A stretch of 64,000 nt of DNA from Phytophthora hibernalis (Eukaryota; Oomycota; Peronosporomycetes; Peronosporales; Peronosporaceae). The position numbers were made by a program, and so were the translations under genes. The stretch covers positions 1 through 64,000 of the forward strand of contig JAAKBF010000060.1 of the NCBI GenBank assembly GCA_012656075.1, written 5' to 3'. Below, in pieces: positions 11,452 through 21,593 of this stretch (the stretch's first letter is position 1; each line of letters begins with the position of its first letter). The notes beneath the pieces were generated by a model, which did not search any database, had not been told where the DNA came from, and saw nothing but the letters and a program-made list of their open reading frames with translations.

Positions 11452-12208
11452 TGCGACACGGGGAACCACGGTCGGAGACAATGTTTACGCCTCGGCCGAC
11501 AGCCCCGACTGACGGACCCTGATATGGCAACTCGACGGACCCCGATCTGGCAACTCGACGGACCCCGATGTGGCAACTGGGTCACGTGATCTGGGTAAGT
11601 CAGGACAACGATGATAGGTAAGCACAGCGGGAAGTAATAGGAAGGCAGCCGGAAGACCAACGAGTGGCGAGGAAGGCATGGATAGGATAGGACAACATAA
11701 GGCTCAGTCCCGAATTCTCTTTGTGATACGCAAGTGGATTTCCATCGTCCCAAGAGCCAGCAGCCTCGACCGAGAAGAGCCCCAGGATAACCGACCCCGT
11801 CGTCCGCTGCTGGATCGGTGTACTCAACCCCAACATCCCATGCCCAATAGGAGGGACACGTTAAACGATATCGTACAGGCGTTGCTGATAACCCGACGTC
11901 GAAGACGAAGAACGCACTGGCCCGATAACGCCGTGCACAACCGAGGAAACGCCGGCCCGATAACGCCGCACGCCCAAGGTCAAAGAGGTGAGGACGTCGT
12001 CATACACGAGTGAGACGTCAAAGTAAGAGCGACGCAGAGCGAGGAGAATCCGCGCTGCGCCTAAGGAGCACGCTTCAAGGTTTCTAACCACTTAGATCAC
12101 ACCCACCCAGCGATACGCTACTCAAACAACCGGGAATTTGCCCGACGTTAGCCTGAAGGGTTTGTGCGAGGACGACTTGGCAGATTTCTGCTATGGCGCT
12201 ACTCCACC
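11452..12208 (+). repeat. 3' LTR of the gypsy element
   Basis: This repeats 1-739, including the internal 22-23 bp tandem units, and ends at ...CTACTCCAC(CA). It holds an 11-bp stretch (around 12,110-12,121) missing from the left copy. Its last bases fall inside the minus-strand frame of the adjacent Crypton-like pseudogene, which reads into LTR sequence for about 40 codons before its stop. Confidence 0.92.
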
Positions 12209-13947
12209 ATTTCTTGAGCTTGTCCGTGATTAGCCATCCGCGCGGAACGGCAGTGTCCCACATGAACGAGGTGTCCAAAAGTGGTATCGTCTTTGAGCGG
12301 CGTCGGCGCTTCACCGGTACGCTTTCATCTTCATCTCTTGGTCGCTTGGCTTGATGTGCATGTGCTGATGATTTCGCTTCAGTGTTGGTATTTGCAGTTT
12401 CTTGAGAGTTGACTCGAGCCTCGAGGCTACGGTTGACCTCGATTAACCTTTCAATCAAGGCAGTCTGATGTTCCAACGCAACTTTGGCCTTCACGTTTCC
12501 TTCCATCAGGTCTTCTGCGGTGGTGTTGGCTTGAGCTTTTGTCGTGAGTTGCTGTGATCTAGCAAGCAGGCTCGAACCAGAGGCTTCAACGCATCCCTGG
12601 ATCGTCTTCATTGCAGGCGCCTGCGCGTTGGTCTTCATCAACGACGGGTAGTGGAGGAAGATAGTTGCTGTCAGCACATCTCTCACAGCAGCGCAGACAT
12701 TGAAGGCCTTGTTACCCAGCGCATGACTCGAATTGAAGAGCTTGCAGCTAACCTCTCTAATATCCTCTTGTGTAGTCGAGTCGAAGACTTCCAGTGACGG
12801 AAGAACACAGGCTTGCTTTGGCGCCATCACGGTCAGCACCTTGACTACTTGATGGTCTTCTTTCGGAGTATTGAAGACGTACGCGAAGGCTTTGTTGGTC
12901 GTGGTCAAGGTCCAGGCTCCGCGATCGAATATCCACTGCGCCGTCAGCTCTGAGCTCGCGTTCGCATGCTGCGCGCCGCCACATCGAAATGAATGAGAGG
13001 TCAGCGGCTCTTCGACTCCAGCTGGACCAACCACACGATCGAGCAAGCGGTTGACAAGAGCGTGGGCTCCGACTGTCGCTGTCGTGTGGACGGTCGTGCT
13101 TCTCTTCGACGTCTGAGAAGAATCTAGGCGCCGCTGTCTTCAAGCAGGTCCAGCAATGGGATCGGGTCGGTCAGCTCAACAGGGACATCCTTCGACAGCA
13201 CTGGCAAGTGATTGAGCAGCGCTGCGCACGGCGACTCCTGCATGATCAATGCCAGAGCGAGCGCCAGAGGCGGGCAAGTCACGAAGTCTTCGTCGGGAAA
13301 GAGCGACAGTGTCTGCTCGTCTGACGTCTTCACGCGGATGAAACGGATAAAGAACGCGCAACCAGCACCGATGGTGAGCTGCTGGTTCCGCACGAAGGTC
13401 TGGTCCGAAGCGCGCCCGAAGAGATACCACAATAGGCATAGCAGTGCTGAATCTTGGTAGTCTGGCGCACAGCAGGCCGTTGAATACAGATAACTTGTCA
13501 TCTTCTTGAGATCATCCTTCGTGCATGCAACCGCTTTCTTGACAAACCCACCACTCTCGCGTTTGATGCAGTGCTGTTCAAGGGTACGCCCCAAGCTGAG
13601 CAGCTGGCGGGCCACAGCTCCAACTTGAACAGGGTAGCCAGCACTTCGCTTGGCGGAAAAATTGAGCGACGGAGTGGCGCGACAAGTGCAGCCCCTTTGC
13701 TCCAGCATGGAATGCTAGGTACACACCGAACTTGTCCATCAGCGTCACTAGGATGCCACCCGCGCGGCTTGGGTCGACAACGATCAACGCCTTGACATGC
13801 TCCATGCTCGTGCCCTCGGCGGAGAGGAAGCGATTGAACGCCTTTATGGCCGTCGCGCGCGCGCTTGGTGTTGGCGGGCTTCAAATTGTTTAGGCTCATT
13901 ACTCTTGGTCGGAGAGGAGGCAAATATGCGAGTGATACGTAGCGCAC
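12209..13947 (-). pseudogene. Crypton-like tyrosine recombinase, frame-broken and 3'-truncated by the LTR
   Basis: Reading on the minus strand, the start MSLNNLKPANTKRARD is at about 13,900. The frame then shifts (near 13,810 and 13,700) to a core with YLFGRASDQTFVRNQQLTI (candidate first catalytic Arg). It shifts again near 13,130 to the C-terminal catalytic part LTSHSFRCGGAQHAN (the H-x2-R box) and NKAFAYVFNTPKEDHQ (candidate nucleophilic Tyr). A lysine/arginine-rich tail with RPRDEDESVPVKRRRR follows. These boxes in this order are those of tyrosine recombinases of the Crypton class, DNA transposons known from fungi and oomycetes. At least three frame breaks are present. The 3' end runs into the gypsy LTR, which therefore inserted later. 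Confidence 0.75.
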
Positions 13948-14516
13948 CTCTCGCTTGTAGCACGATACACATATCTGGGCGTCAACTCCGACCAGATATG
14001 TCGGAATCGCTCAGCTTCCGACTGCAACGTAAAATCGTATTTTTATTGGATAAAATAAAATCGTTGACGTGATTCCAAAAACCTTAGAGATGGTTTTTAT
14101 TGGCCAAAACCGAATTAAAGACCAATCTCATTGGCTAATATGTACCATACAAAGATGAAGTTTGGTCGGAGAGACATTGTTATTCATCCATACCTTCACG
14201 AAGGTATGCTTCTCGATCTCGTCTGCATCAGCGTTCGTTCACTTGGACCCTTCACTTGAACCCCTGTAGGCAACAACAATTGCAAGAATTGCCACTGGCA
14301 ATTTGCCTGTGCATGCACTTATAAAAAGGTTACGATGGTTGCAGCAAGTTGTCCCTCCTCAAAGATCGCCTCCAATGGTCACTTCGCGACGTCTCGCTGC
14401 AAGATTGCAATGGGGAAATCTAACCGACGCGCCGTCCATCGACAGCTCACACTTGGATCCGCTCCCGAGCAGCACAAGCACACCGAGACCAGAGTTCCAG
14501 CCAGCGAGATCAGTCG
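13948..14516. other. Intergenic, 5' region of the EGF-repeat gene
   Basis: AT-rich with several ATTGG/CCAAT-type pentamers (about 14,045-14,135). A TATA-like TATAAAAA at 14,320-14,327 lies roughly 190 bases before the EGF-repeat ATG. I see no coding region here. Confidence 0.5.
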
Positions 14517-15769
14517 ATGGCCAAGTGGTGGTTCGTGGCGCTGCTGACAGCACTGGTGGCCAACGTCGTGTTGGGTGCGTGCCCCAATAAGTGCTCGGGA
14601 CACGGTCGATGCGGCCTCAACGACGTATGTGACTGCATGCAGAACTGGATCGGTGGTGACTGCTCAGGTCGGCAGTGCCCGTTTACCAGAGCGTGGCACG
14701 ATACTCCTCAGCGGAAGGACGACGCTCACTATTTCGCAGAGTGTGGCAATCGTGGCTCGTGTGATCGAACGGTCGGAGAGTGCGCATGTGATGCGGGTTT
14801 TATCGGAAGCGGTTGTCGTCGAATGCAATGCCCCAACGATTGCAGTGGCCATGGTACGTGTGAGTTCATCGAGGAACTGGCGTCGGATGACTACCATAAG
14901 CGCATCGCGGGTAAGTCTGGCACTACGTATCAGCTTTGGGACCAGGAGAAGATTATGGGCTGCGTGTGTGATGGTGGGTACGAAGGCCACGACTGCTCGC
15001 TTCGTACGTGCCCAAAGGGTGACGACCCACTCACCCCGAACCAGTTTGATATGGTGCAAGCAATTGTTATCACGAAGCCAGGCGGCACGGGATACTTGAC
15101 GTATTACGATCCATATGGGAACGCCTACACGACGGAAAAGATCATTTTGGAGGGACTGGTGTCACTTTCGCCGCTTCCGATGACGATACTACGTGCGCCA
15201 ACATTGAGACTGCCCTTCGCCGTTTACCCAACAATGTGCTTAACACTGTCAATGTGGAGGTTTCCGCGAGATTCTATTCCTTTACGCGCACACAACCTCT
15301 CGACTTGGTGAATGGGGCTGGAACAACGACAAAAGTGTTCAACGATGATGATGTTGTTACTGGCCTTGATCTACACTGGAGCGGAAAAGGAGCGCAAAAT
15401 AAGGTGATTTGCGAAGTGCAGTTCACATCGGAGCCCGGCACGACAGGGTATCAGCAGCCTCTGGAATGCAATGCTCTTGCTCACGCCGACACCAAGGGCC
15501 ATCATCCGATCTCAGCGGGTGTAGCAAGTGCCGATGCCACTACTTGCATGGTGTATGAGGTATACCCGCTTGCTGTGGTTGTCGTTGATAAAGACGGTGA
15601 CAGTGATGTTACGGATGAGCAAATTTCCGACGGAACCCTGGCGTACCGCCCGCTGACCGAGCTGGCTGAATGCGCTGGCCGTGGAACGTGCGACTACAAC
15701 ACAGGAACCTGCTCGTGCTTCGCTGGTCACATGGGTTTGGCGTGTCAGAAGCAGGAAGCGCTCGTGTAG
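14517..15769 (+). CDS. Secreted EGF-repeat protein (one apparent frame break)
   Basis: The protein begins with a clear signal peptide (WWFVALLTALVANVVLG, cleavage near residue 20). Cysteine-rich EGF-like modules follow: CPNKCSGHGRC...CDCMQNWIGGDC, CGNRGSCDRTVGECACDAGF, CPNDCSGHGTCEF with CVCDGGYEGHDC, and a last module at the C-terminus (CAGRGTCDYNTGTCSCFAGH). The middle part lacks cysteines and reads as a beta-rich domain (VEVSARFYSFT, VICEVQFTSEPG). The frame changes near 15,153-15,158 by one missing base; beyond it the other frame continues sensibly into ALRRLPNN and on to the stop at 15,767-15,769. Many oomycete genomes carry such secreted or surface EGF-like proteins of unknown function. 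The intron-free layout and intact second half suggest a real gene with a sequence or allele error. It converges on RAD51C, which ends at 15,993. Confidence 0.78.
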
Positions 15770-15992
15770 ACGAATTCTTCGCTCAGCACACATTGAGAGA
15801 TCTGCTTGGTCGTCGAGTAGAGGAGGCAGCTTGCGAGTTACAGGATAGCGTTGGAGATGCTAATAAATATTCGCGACTGCTAACGAATACTTGCATCGGG
15901 TATATCAGGTAATTAATTCTCAATGTCGGATACATCGCGCATTCCTCGCTCTGACACTTGATTAACATGACCATGTCAGACATCTTTTCCTG

Positions 15993-17804
15993 TCAAGTGT
16001 ACCTACCGGTAGTCGTACCTTCAAAGAGAGCCGAGTCGTGTGCTAGAGCAGCGGATTTGATTAAGCGTGCCACTCGGCAATCGGCCTGTGACCGAACAAA
16101 CCCACCATAGATTAGAATGTTGGATCAACCAGCTACAGTCACCGTCGTATAAGGGACACACCTCCCATTCAAAAACAACACGGTTTGCAATGGAATGCGC
16201 CCAGCTTTCACCTTGACAAACACATAATTTAGAGTAGCTCAAATGAAAACACCGGTCAAAACTTACCCAAAGCTGGTCGTTCTTGGGACACTTGGCGCTC
16301 CCAGAAGACTTGGATGTGACGTGGTTAATTACCACGACCTACACAAAACAAATCGATTTAGCGATCGTAAGGAATGGTCACCGCACGCAGAATTCCACTA
16401 AAAAAGGCTTACAGCCAAGTCGAACTCAATAGCAAGTCTTTGCAGACAGACAGCAAGATCGTCTAAAGCTCGTGCTCGTTGGACATAGCCATCGAAGCCG
16501 TGACGAAAGTGGAATGCAACAGTGTCGACAACCACAAGTTTGCACTACGGTATTGATCAACACACAAAATAACAAGTGCAGAATACTGTAAGTACACAGG
16601 CCTTTGAACACTACATGTACTCCTGGCAAGCAGGTTACCTGGGTTGATCCGAGATAAGCTGGTAAGGAATGCAGAACTTCCATTTGCTCCAAATAATCAT
16701 GCACGCGATAGTAGGTAATTCCTCTTAGCATATCGTCCCGGGTCTACAGCAATAAAAGCGCAGGATAGGCGTAAAGGGGCTAAGCAAGCAATTCTCTGCA
16801 GGCGAATGCCAACGGACCACTCACCAGCTTTTCTGTTCCAACTTGGCGACAATCCCTAACAAGTGCTCAGCCATCGACGCCACACGCTCAATGATGAAAC
16901 TCCCTCGCTGTCTGCAACGAAAGAAAACTGAGCGGGTCAATAAAATGCAAGTTTGGATTGGTTTGGGTACTACTTCGAAGTAGAAATACCAATAAAGACT
17001 GAAGATACCGCCTTTCCAGCTTCATTTGCCTCGAACTGCGCAGACAAGCAAGCATGGATGCTGATGTTATCAAAGAAAGCAGGTTAGCTGTTGTGGCAAC
17101 AGAATTACAAAGCTGGCAATCTCACCCAAATTGTGTTTTCCCAGTTCCTGGACCACCACCTTCCTTCACAAAACCGTACTCTCCATCAGCAACGCATAGA
17201 TTTTTCACTCATCCCAACCTCAACGTACATATTTCCGTGACTTCACCCCGCTGCAAGCCTCCACCCAGCAATCCATCGAGCCCCAGCAGCGTCGTGGCAA
17301 GTGGCTTGCTCTTCGTCACCTCCTGACGACAACCAAAATCAATCAAACCTCATTACAATCTCTTCCATTACACAACCAATTACTACCAGCAAGCACCTGC
17401 AGCACGTGCAGCGCTGTCTCCCCACATCCGCCACGTTCTCCTCTCTCCGCGCGATCTCCAGCACTTCCACCGCCTCCTTCACACTAATCTGCGCCTCTGC
17501 GGCATCAAAACCGCCAGAATATCAGTCTCAACGCCATAAACAGTAACATATCAATAATATAGCCTCACCACTGGCCAATTCTCGTGCTGAGACGTCCGCC
17601 AGGTCTTTTCGATACCGGAATCCTGCCCGGAAGAGCGCCGCTGCGACCGTCCACCATTCATCCCACACAGAACGACACAATACCGTGTCAAGATCAGCAT
17701 CGTATCAACACACATATCTAACTGTTCATCCAATCCCCCTGTTTCTCACCCAGAACTGACGGCGCTAGGCCGCACGCCGCGAGGGCCACGTCCACCTCCG
17801 TCAT
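15993..17804 (-). CDS. RAD51C: RAD51C-type recombinase (RecA family), multi-exon
   Basis: At least ten short exons on the minus strand are readable. ATG at 17,804: MTEVDVALAACGLAPSVL, donor at 17,749. Exon 2 (17,640-17,569) gives ALFRAGFRYRKDLADVSARE, the N-terminal helical domain. A later exon gives LLGLDGLLGGGLQRGEVTEI, then the Walker A GGPGTGKTQFG (about 17,155), GIHACLSAQFEANEAGK, and a DSEG/SFIIERV exon (16,911-16,825). Next come the TRDDMLRGITYYRVHDYLE exon and Walker B VVVDTVAFHFRHGFDGY, then VVVINHVTSK, PALGESWAHSIANRVVFEW, and the tail to TGA at 15,993-15,995. Order and motifs fit RAD51C, which acts with other RAD51 paralogues in homologous recombination in the nucleus. The frame is not continuous at about 16,905, 16,830 and 16,290; each is repaired by one extra base, so pseudogene and sequence error both remain possible. 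Confidence 0.82.
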
Positions 17805-17984
17805 GCTGCAGCTTCAAGCGTCTAAAATGTGAATTGCAGCAATCAATAGCGCATGTGGTGCTGTCATTGGTCAAAATCAGAGTTTATTTTCTGATTGGCT
17901 ATTCTCCGTTAAAGTACGATTGAGCTTCACGGCCGCTCATTTCAATTGCGACCAGACCCCCAGAACTGCCAAATCCCTTGAACA
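17805..17984. promoter_or_regulatory. Bidirectional promoter between RAD51C and the PEPCK-like gene
   Basis: The two genes diverge with 180 bases between their ATGs. On the + strand GCTCATTTCAATT at 17,935-17,947 matches the oomycete initiator consensus (GCTCATTYYNCAWTTT-like), 38 bases before the ATG. On the - strand an ATTCACATTTT initiator-like sequence lies at about 17,824-17,836, close to the RAD51C ATG. Two ATTGG (inverted CCAAT) boxes occur at about 17,866 and 17,895 and could serve either gene. Confidence 0.65.
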
Positions 17985-19343
17985 ATGGCCCTCCGCCAGA
18001 GCTTCCAGGCGCTGCGCTCGGTCGCGGCGCGTCGCGTCCTGCTGCGCAACTTCAGCGTCGCCCCGCACGCCGCCGACAAGTTCGTGGTGGTGCGTCTGTC
18101 GTCCTGGACGAAAGACTATTTGGGTGGTGTACATTTGACTAAATTGGTTTCTTATTTGTGCAATTGATGCGAGTAGGAGTTCCCGCAGGAGCACGAAGGC
18201 CTGAACATCGAGTTCAACTGGTCGCTGGCTGACGACGACGTGACGCCACACGGCGACGCCTTCCGCAACCTCAGCTGGCCCAAGCTCCAGGAACTTGCCA
18301 AGCAGGAGAAGCCCGGTACGGTGGCTTGTGGCATTTTCTTATTTGTGACATAGTACTTATTTTTATTGTCATTATTGCAGCTGGCAAGAAGGTGGCAATT
18401 GAGGAGGTGGATGTCAGCATCGTCTTCAACGACTTCGAGGGCCTGTACGAGCAGGTGACGGAGCACCTGTCCACGGAGCCCAATCTGTACACACAGGACG
18501 GTGCCGTGGGCTCCTTCAAGGACGACCGCACACGAGTGCGCGTGATCTCGGACTCGCCGCTGGTGGCACTGTACGCGCAGAGTCTGTTGGTGCGTGTGCC
18601 CATTAAGGACCCGCACGCGGCTCGCCCCATCGTGGTGTACGTGGCCACGGGTGGCGAGTTCAAGGGCAAGGAGCCCCAGGCGCAGCTGCTGCTGGACAAC
18701 GACGACGAGGGCGCGACGTTTGTCAAGGTCGTGATCACTGGCGCCGCTGACCTGTCGACCGTCACGGACGCTATTGCTCTTGCCAAGAAGAAGCTGCTGG
18801 AGGTGGCGGAGTCGGAATCGCTTGTGATTCCGGCCGATGTGCTGGTCAAGGACGACAAGACTGCGCTCGTGTTCAACGCAACGGGTAAGCAGAAGTTGGA
18901 TGTAGTTTGTTTCAGAATTGATGCTGACATGTTTTATGGCATGGCGTGTTGCAATAGGTGCCGGCCGTGCTGCTGCTATCAACAAGGGCCAGCTCTACAG
19001 TGCACACCTGAACATTTGGAGCCCGGTGGGCGTGACGTCATTGTTCGGCGGCGCGGTTGTGGACGGCAAGGTGTCGAAGAAGCACGTGCTTGCCGTTGAG
19101 GGCGGCTCGGCCGTGAACGTGCCGTGCAACAACCTGGTGGAGCACCCGAAGGCTGCTGTCTTCGTGGACAAGGCTGGTAAAGGCGTGAAGTCTATTTCTT
19201 CGGCAGAGGCCGTAGCTCTGCTGAAGAAGGTGGACGCCGACGTTGACGTGGAGAAGTTCGAGGCACTCCTGAAGAAGGCCGACACCAAGAGCTTCATCGT
19301 GTCTAGCGATGCGGACGTCGAGGCTGCTCTGGCGAAGCTGTAA
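17985..19343 (+). CDS. Mitochondrial protein with ATP-PEPCK-like N-terminal domain
   Basis: Four exons with consistent phases: 17,985-18,089, 18,177-18,315, 18,381-18,884 and 18,958-19,343, with GT-AG introns of 87, 65 and 73 bases. The N-terminus MALRQSFQALRSVAARRVL is Arg-rich and free of acids, a typical mitochondrial presequence. The middle (LYEQVTEHLSTEPNLYTQDG, RTRVRVISDSPLVALYAQSL, RPIVVYVATGGEFKG) resembles the N-terminal domain of ATP-dependent phosphoenolpyruvate carboxykinase. I see none of the PEPCK catalytic P-loop (GLSGTGKT) or metal-binding motifs, and at about 378 residues it is well short of a full PEPCK. It may be a non-catalytic paralogue. The C-terminus is Lys/Ala-rich and helical. 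The exon model is firm; the family assignment is tentative. Confidence 0.75.
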
Positions 19344-19837
19344 ATAAGATTTGCCCGGCAGGACGGTGACAAGTAGCAACATCAATGCACTACACATATA
19401 TAGTGACGAAAGCAAGAAAAGCAAATGAGAAGAATGTGGCGAGGTCACTGCTGCCCCTTGTCGATGTCAGAATTCTTGTGAAGACTTTGGTTTGAACACC
19501 AAGAGAAGTATCGGTAATATCCTTCTAATGCACTCTTATCATGTAGCGGATTGCCATCTGCATCACATTCAAATCTCGGTCGAAGTACAGGAGATCCTTT
19601 CGATAAGCTTAGCTAAGATAAAACGCTTTAGAAAAAGGAAATTGACTTTAGTCATCATGCATCGGGCCTTATAAACGGGCGCGAAAGTCAAGCAATGTTT
19701 CCAGCACTTGCAGAGTTCTCGACAGCAGCAGCAGCGACAAGACAGCGCAGTTCTGCACCGACTGACAGCTAGGCAGCAGCATTTGAGCTGCTTCAGACGC
19801 GACTAGCCGATCATCATTCGATGCAGACGCAGCATCC
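19344..19837. other. Intergenic between convergent 3' ends
   Basis: This is the shared 3' space of the PEPCK-like gene (+) and the TRIAP1-like gene (-). I see no further gene; it is moderately AT-rich to about 19,660 and then GC-richer toward the TRIAP1-like stop. Confidence 0.5.
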
Positions 19838-20348
19838 TCAGTCGTCGTCCTCATCGCGGGCCTTGCTGTCCGCCTTCTTGGCGAACCCCTTGATCTTGCC
19901 CGCCCACGAGTCCGCCGTCTCCTGCACCTTGGACGTCACGTCCGACGCCTTGCTCTTGATCTTGCTCTTGGCCTCCTCCTTCTCCTCACGCGTGCGGTCG
20001 CGTGCTTTACGTGCACGGTCCTTAGCGTTGCCGGCCATCTCTTCTGACTTGTCCTTGGTGCGGTCCATCCAGTCGTAGTCGTCGTCGTTGCGGCGTTTGC
20101 TCTTGCGCTTCTCCTGCTCCTTGCGACGCTGCATCGCGTCCTGCAGCCGAAACAAAGCGTCAATTCGCGCTAAAAACCTGTGCAAACCGTTGCAAACGCA
20201 CCTCCACACACTGACGGAAGTCCTGCGTCTCCTGTTCGCAGTCTGCGCGGTCGAACGAGCCGCCCCAGAGCTTGTGGAACCAGTCGCCGTAGCAGGCCTT
20301 CACGCGCTCCTTCTGCTCCTCACACTCCGTAAACGCGTCCATCTTCAT
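19838..20348 (-). CDS. TRIAP1/Mdm35-type twin CX9C protein with charged C-terminal extension
   Basis: Two exons: 20,348-20,202 (49 codons) and 20,140-19,838, with a 61-base intron of GT-AG form and phase 0. Exon 1 contains exactly two CX9C motifs, CEEQKERVKAC and CEQETQDFRQC, separated by YGDWFHKLWGGSFDRAD. This matches the TRIAP1/Mdm35 arrangement (a W in the linker, acidic second helix). That family works in the mitochondrial intermembrane space, partnering PRELI/Ups lipid-transfer proteins. Exon 2 encodes about 100 extra residues rich in K, R, E, D and A (DRARKARDRTREEKEEAKSK and ADSWAGKIKGFAKKADSK), resembling LEA-type amphipathic helices. This tail is absent from yeast and human family members. 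ATG choice: MKMDAF follows an initiator element by about 18 bases; longer in-frame starts lie upstream of it and are disfavoured. Confidence 0.8.
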
Positions 20349-20365
20349 CGTGTACAGCACAGCGA

Positions 20366-20382
20366 ACAATGGGCAATGAGCT
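20366..20382 (-). promoter_or_regulatory. Oomycete initiator of the TRIAP1-like gene
   Basis: Read on the minus strand, GCTCATTGCCCATTGTT closely matches the oomycete core initiator (GCTCATTYYNCAWTTT). It lies 18 bases before the chosen ATG at 20,348, which supports that start over the longer frame beginning at 20,462. Confidence 0.65.
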
Positions 20383-20799
20383 CTGGAGAACGCGGCTCCA
20401 TGGGACGCGGCGCACGAGTGTCGCGAGCTCTCGGCACCCCACGTCAACTTCAATGGACGCACCTCAGTCTGAGACCTGTCAAGTCAAATACTGCTGCATT
20501 GCGGACCCAGGCTCGGGTAGAACCTGTTATGTGTGATACCCCGTCAAACCCGACGTCGCGGCAGTTGGGACGCAGCGTTCAACGGAAATTGACCGCCATC
20601 GTCTTCAACGGGTTCCACCCGGGACACAATAAAATCGTCTCGCGCCCAGTATCGTCACTCGGTCTCACTATCCGCGAGGACGGGCCGGGTCGTCGAGAAC
20701 AGTAGTGCGGTTGCGTTTTTCACCTTTTCCGCTCTCAAAGTAAAGCCAGCAGCGGCTGCAGCTCACCACCGAGTCTTATTCGCCATAGCTTCACGTAGG

Positions 20800-21593
20800 A
20801 TGCCTCCCATCGGCAGCAGCTTCCGCAGCATCATGCGCGGCAACTCGTCGTCCGAGTCGTCGACGCTGTCGGACGAGAACGAGATCCAGATGCAGGGCTG
20901 GATGCGCAAGCAGAAGGAGACGCTGCGCTCCTGGGCGCGACGGTACTTCACGCTCAACGGCAAGGTGCTGACGTACTACGACAGCGAGGACACGAGTCGA
21001 GGGGCGCGTGGCATCCTCGAGTTCGTGGACGTGACGGCGCTCACGACGGAGAACAATGGACTGGCGCTGCACCTCGTGAACGGCAAGGAAGTGCGTCTCA
21101 TTGCCGACACGCACGTGGCCTACGCCGCGTGGATGGCCGTTCTCTCGGCCGCCGTCAAGAAGCCACGCACCAGCAAGAACCGCACGAGCAAGGAGGGATG
21201 GGCGCACTGCCTCACGGACGACGACGTCTGGACGCGCTTCTTCGTGGTGATCAAGCACGACAGCTTCAGCTGCTACGAGTCGGAGGACGACGACGCCGAA
21301 CTGGCGCTGTCCGGCCTCATCCGCGCCGTGGACGAGTGGGACGGCAAGCGCTTCGGCGTCGTGTGCTCGCTCAACCGCAGCCGCACCATCAAGCTCTGCT
21401 TCGACTCGGCCGAGGAGAAGATGTCGTGGTTCCTCACGCTCGAGTTCTCCGTCTCGTACGGGGCCGCGCGCATGAAGCGGAGGCGTCCGTCAAGAGCAAC
21501 GGCAGCGACCATAACCCCGTGCTGCGTGCGGACTCGTCCAAGTCGGACGTGGCTGCGGCTGCTGCGGAGGAGGACGACGGCGTGTGGATTTAA
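20800..21593 (+). CDS. Double pleckstrin-homology (PH) domain protein
   Basis: After a serine-rich N-terminus (GNSSSESSTLSDENE), PH domain 1 spans residues about 29-122, with the diagnostic start MQGWMRKQKETLRSWARRYF and the closing helix Trp in HVAYAAWMAVLSAAV. PH domain 2 spans about 128-222 (KEGWAHCLTDDDVWTRFFVV through AEEKMSWFLTLEF). PH domains bind phosphoinositides or proteins; domain 1 keeps the K-x-n-R-x-R/K basic pattern of lipid binders, domain 2 is weaker. The first frame continues as an Arg-rich tail to 21,699. A frame change near 21,475 gives a more natural acidic/serine tail (SVKSNGSDHNPVLRADSSKS) ending at 21,591-21,593, so I end the gene there and suspect a small indel. The ATG at 20,800 is followed at once by a plausible N-terminus. 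Confidence 0.78.

Larger units (their letters stand above)
1..12208 (+). mobile_element. Ty3/gypsy LTR retrotransposon, degenerate, chromodomain-bearing
   Basis: Two long terminal repeats flank a gag-pol region in the order gag, zinc knuckle, aspartic protease, reverse transcriptase, RNase H, a second RNase H, integrase, chromodomain, which is the Ty3/gypsy order. The window opens at or inside the left LTR. Coding frames are interrupted many times and the integrase core has an internal deletion, so the copy cannot act autonomously. Between the chromodomain and the 3' LTR lie about 3 kb that read as protein only on the minus strand, making the element much longer than a minimal gypsy. The LTRs differ by scattered substitutions and small indels, so the insertion is not fresh. 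The right LTR abuts a Crypton-like pseudogene, showing insertion into older repeat DNA. Confidence 0.93.

Noticed and set aside
15150..15240. An intron in the EGF-repeat gene to explain the frame change
   Set aside because: The other frame codes sensibly through the region, so a one-base indel explains it better than removal of sequence.
18152..18985. 277-codon minus frame over the PEPCK-like gene
   Set aside because: Antisense shadow of GC-rich coding exons and crosses introns.
20088..20705. 205-codon plus frame opposite the TRIAP1-like gene
   Set aside because: Antisense shadow of a well-supported spliced gene; spans its intron and promoter.
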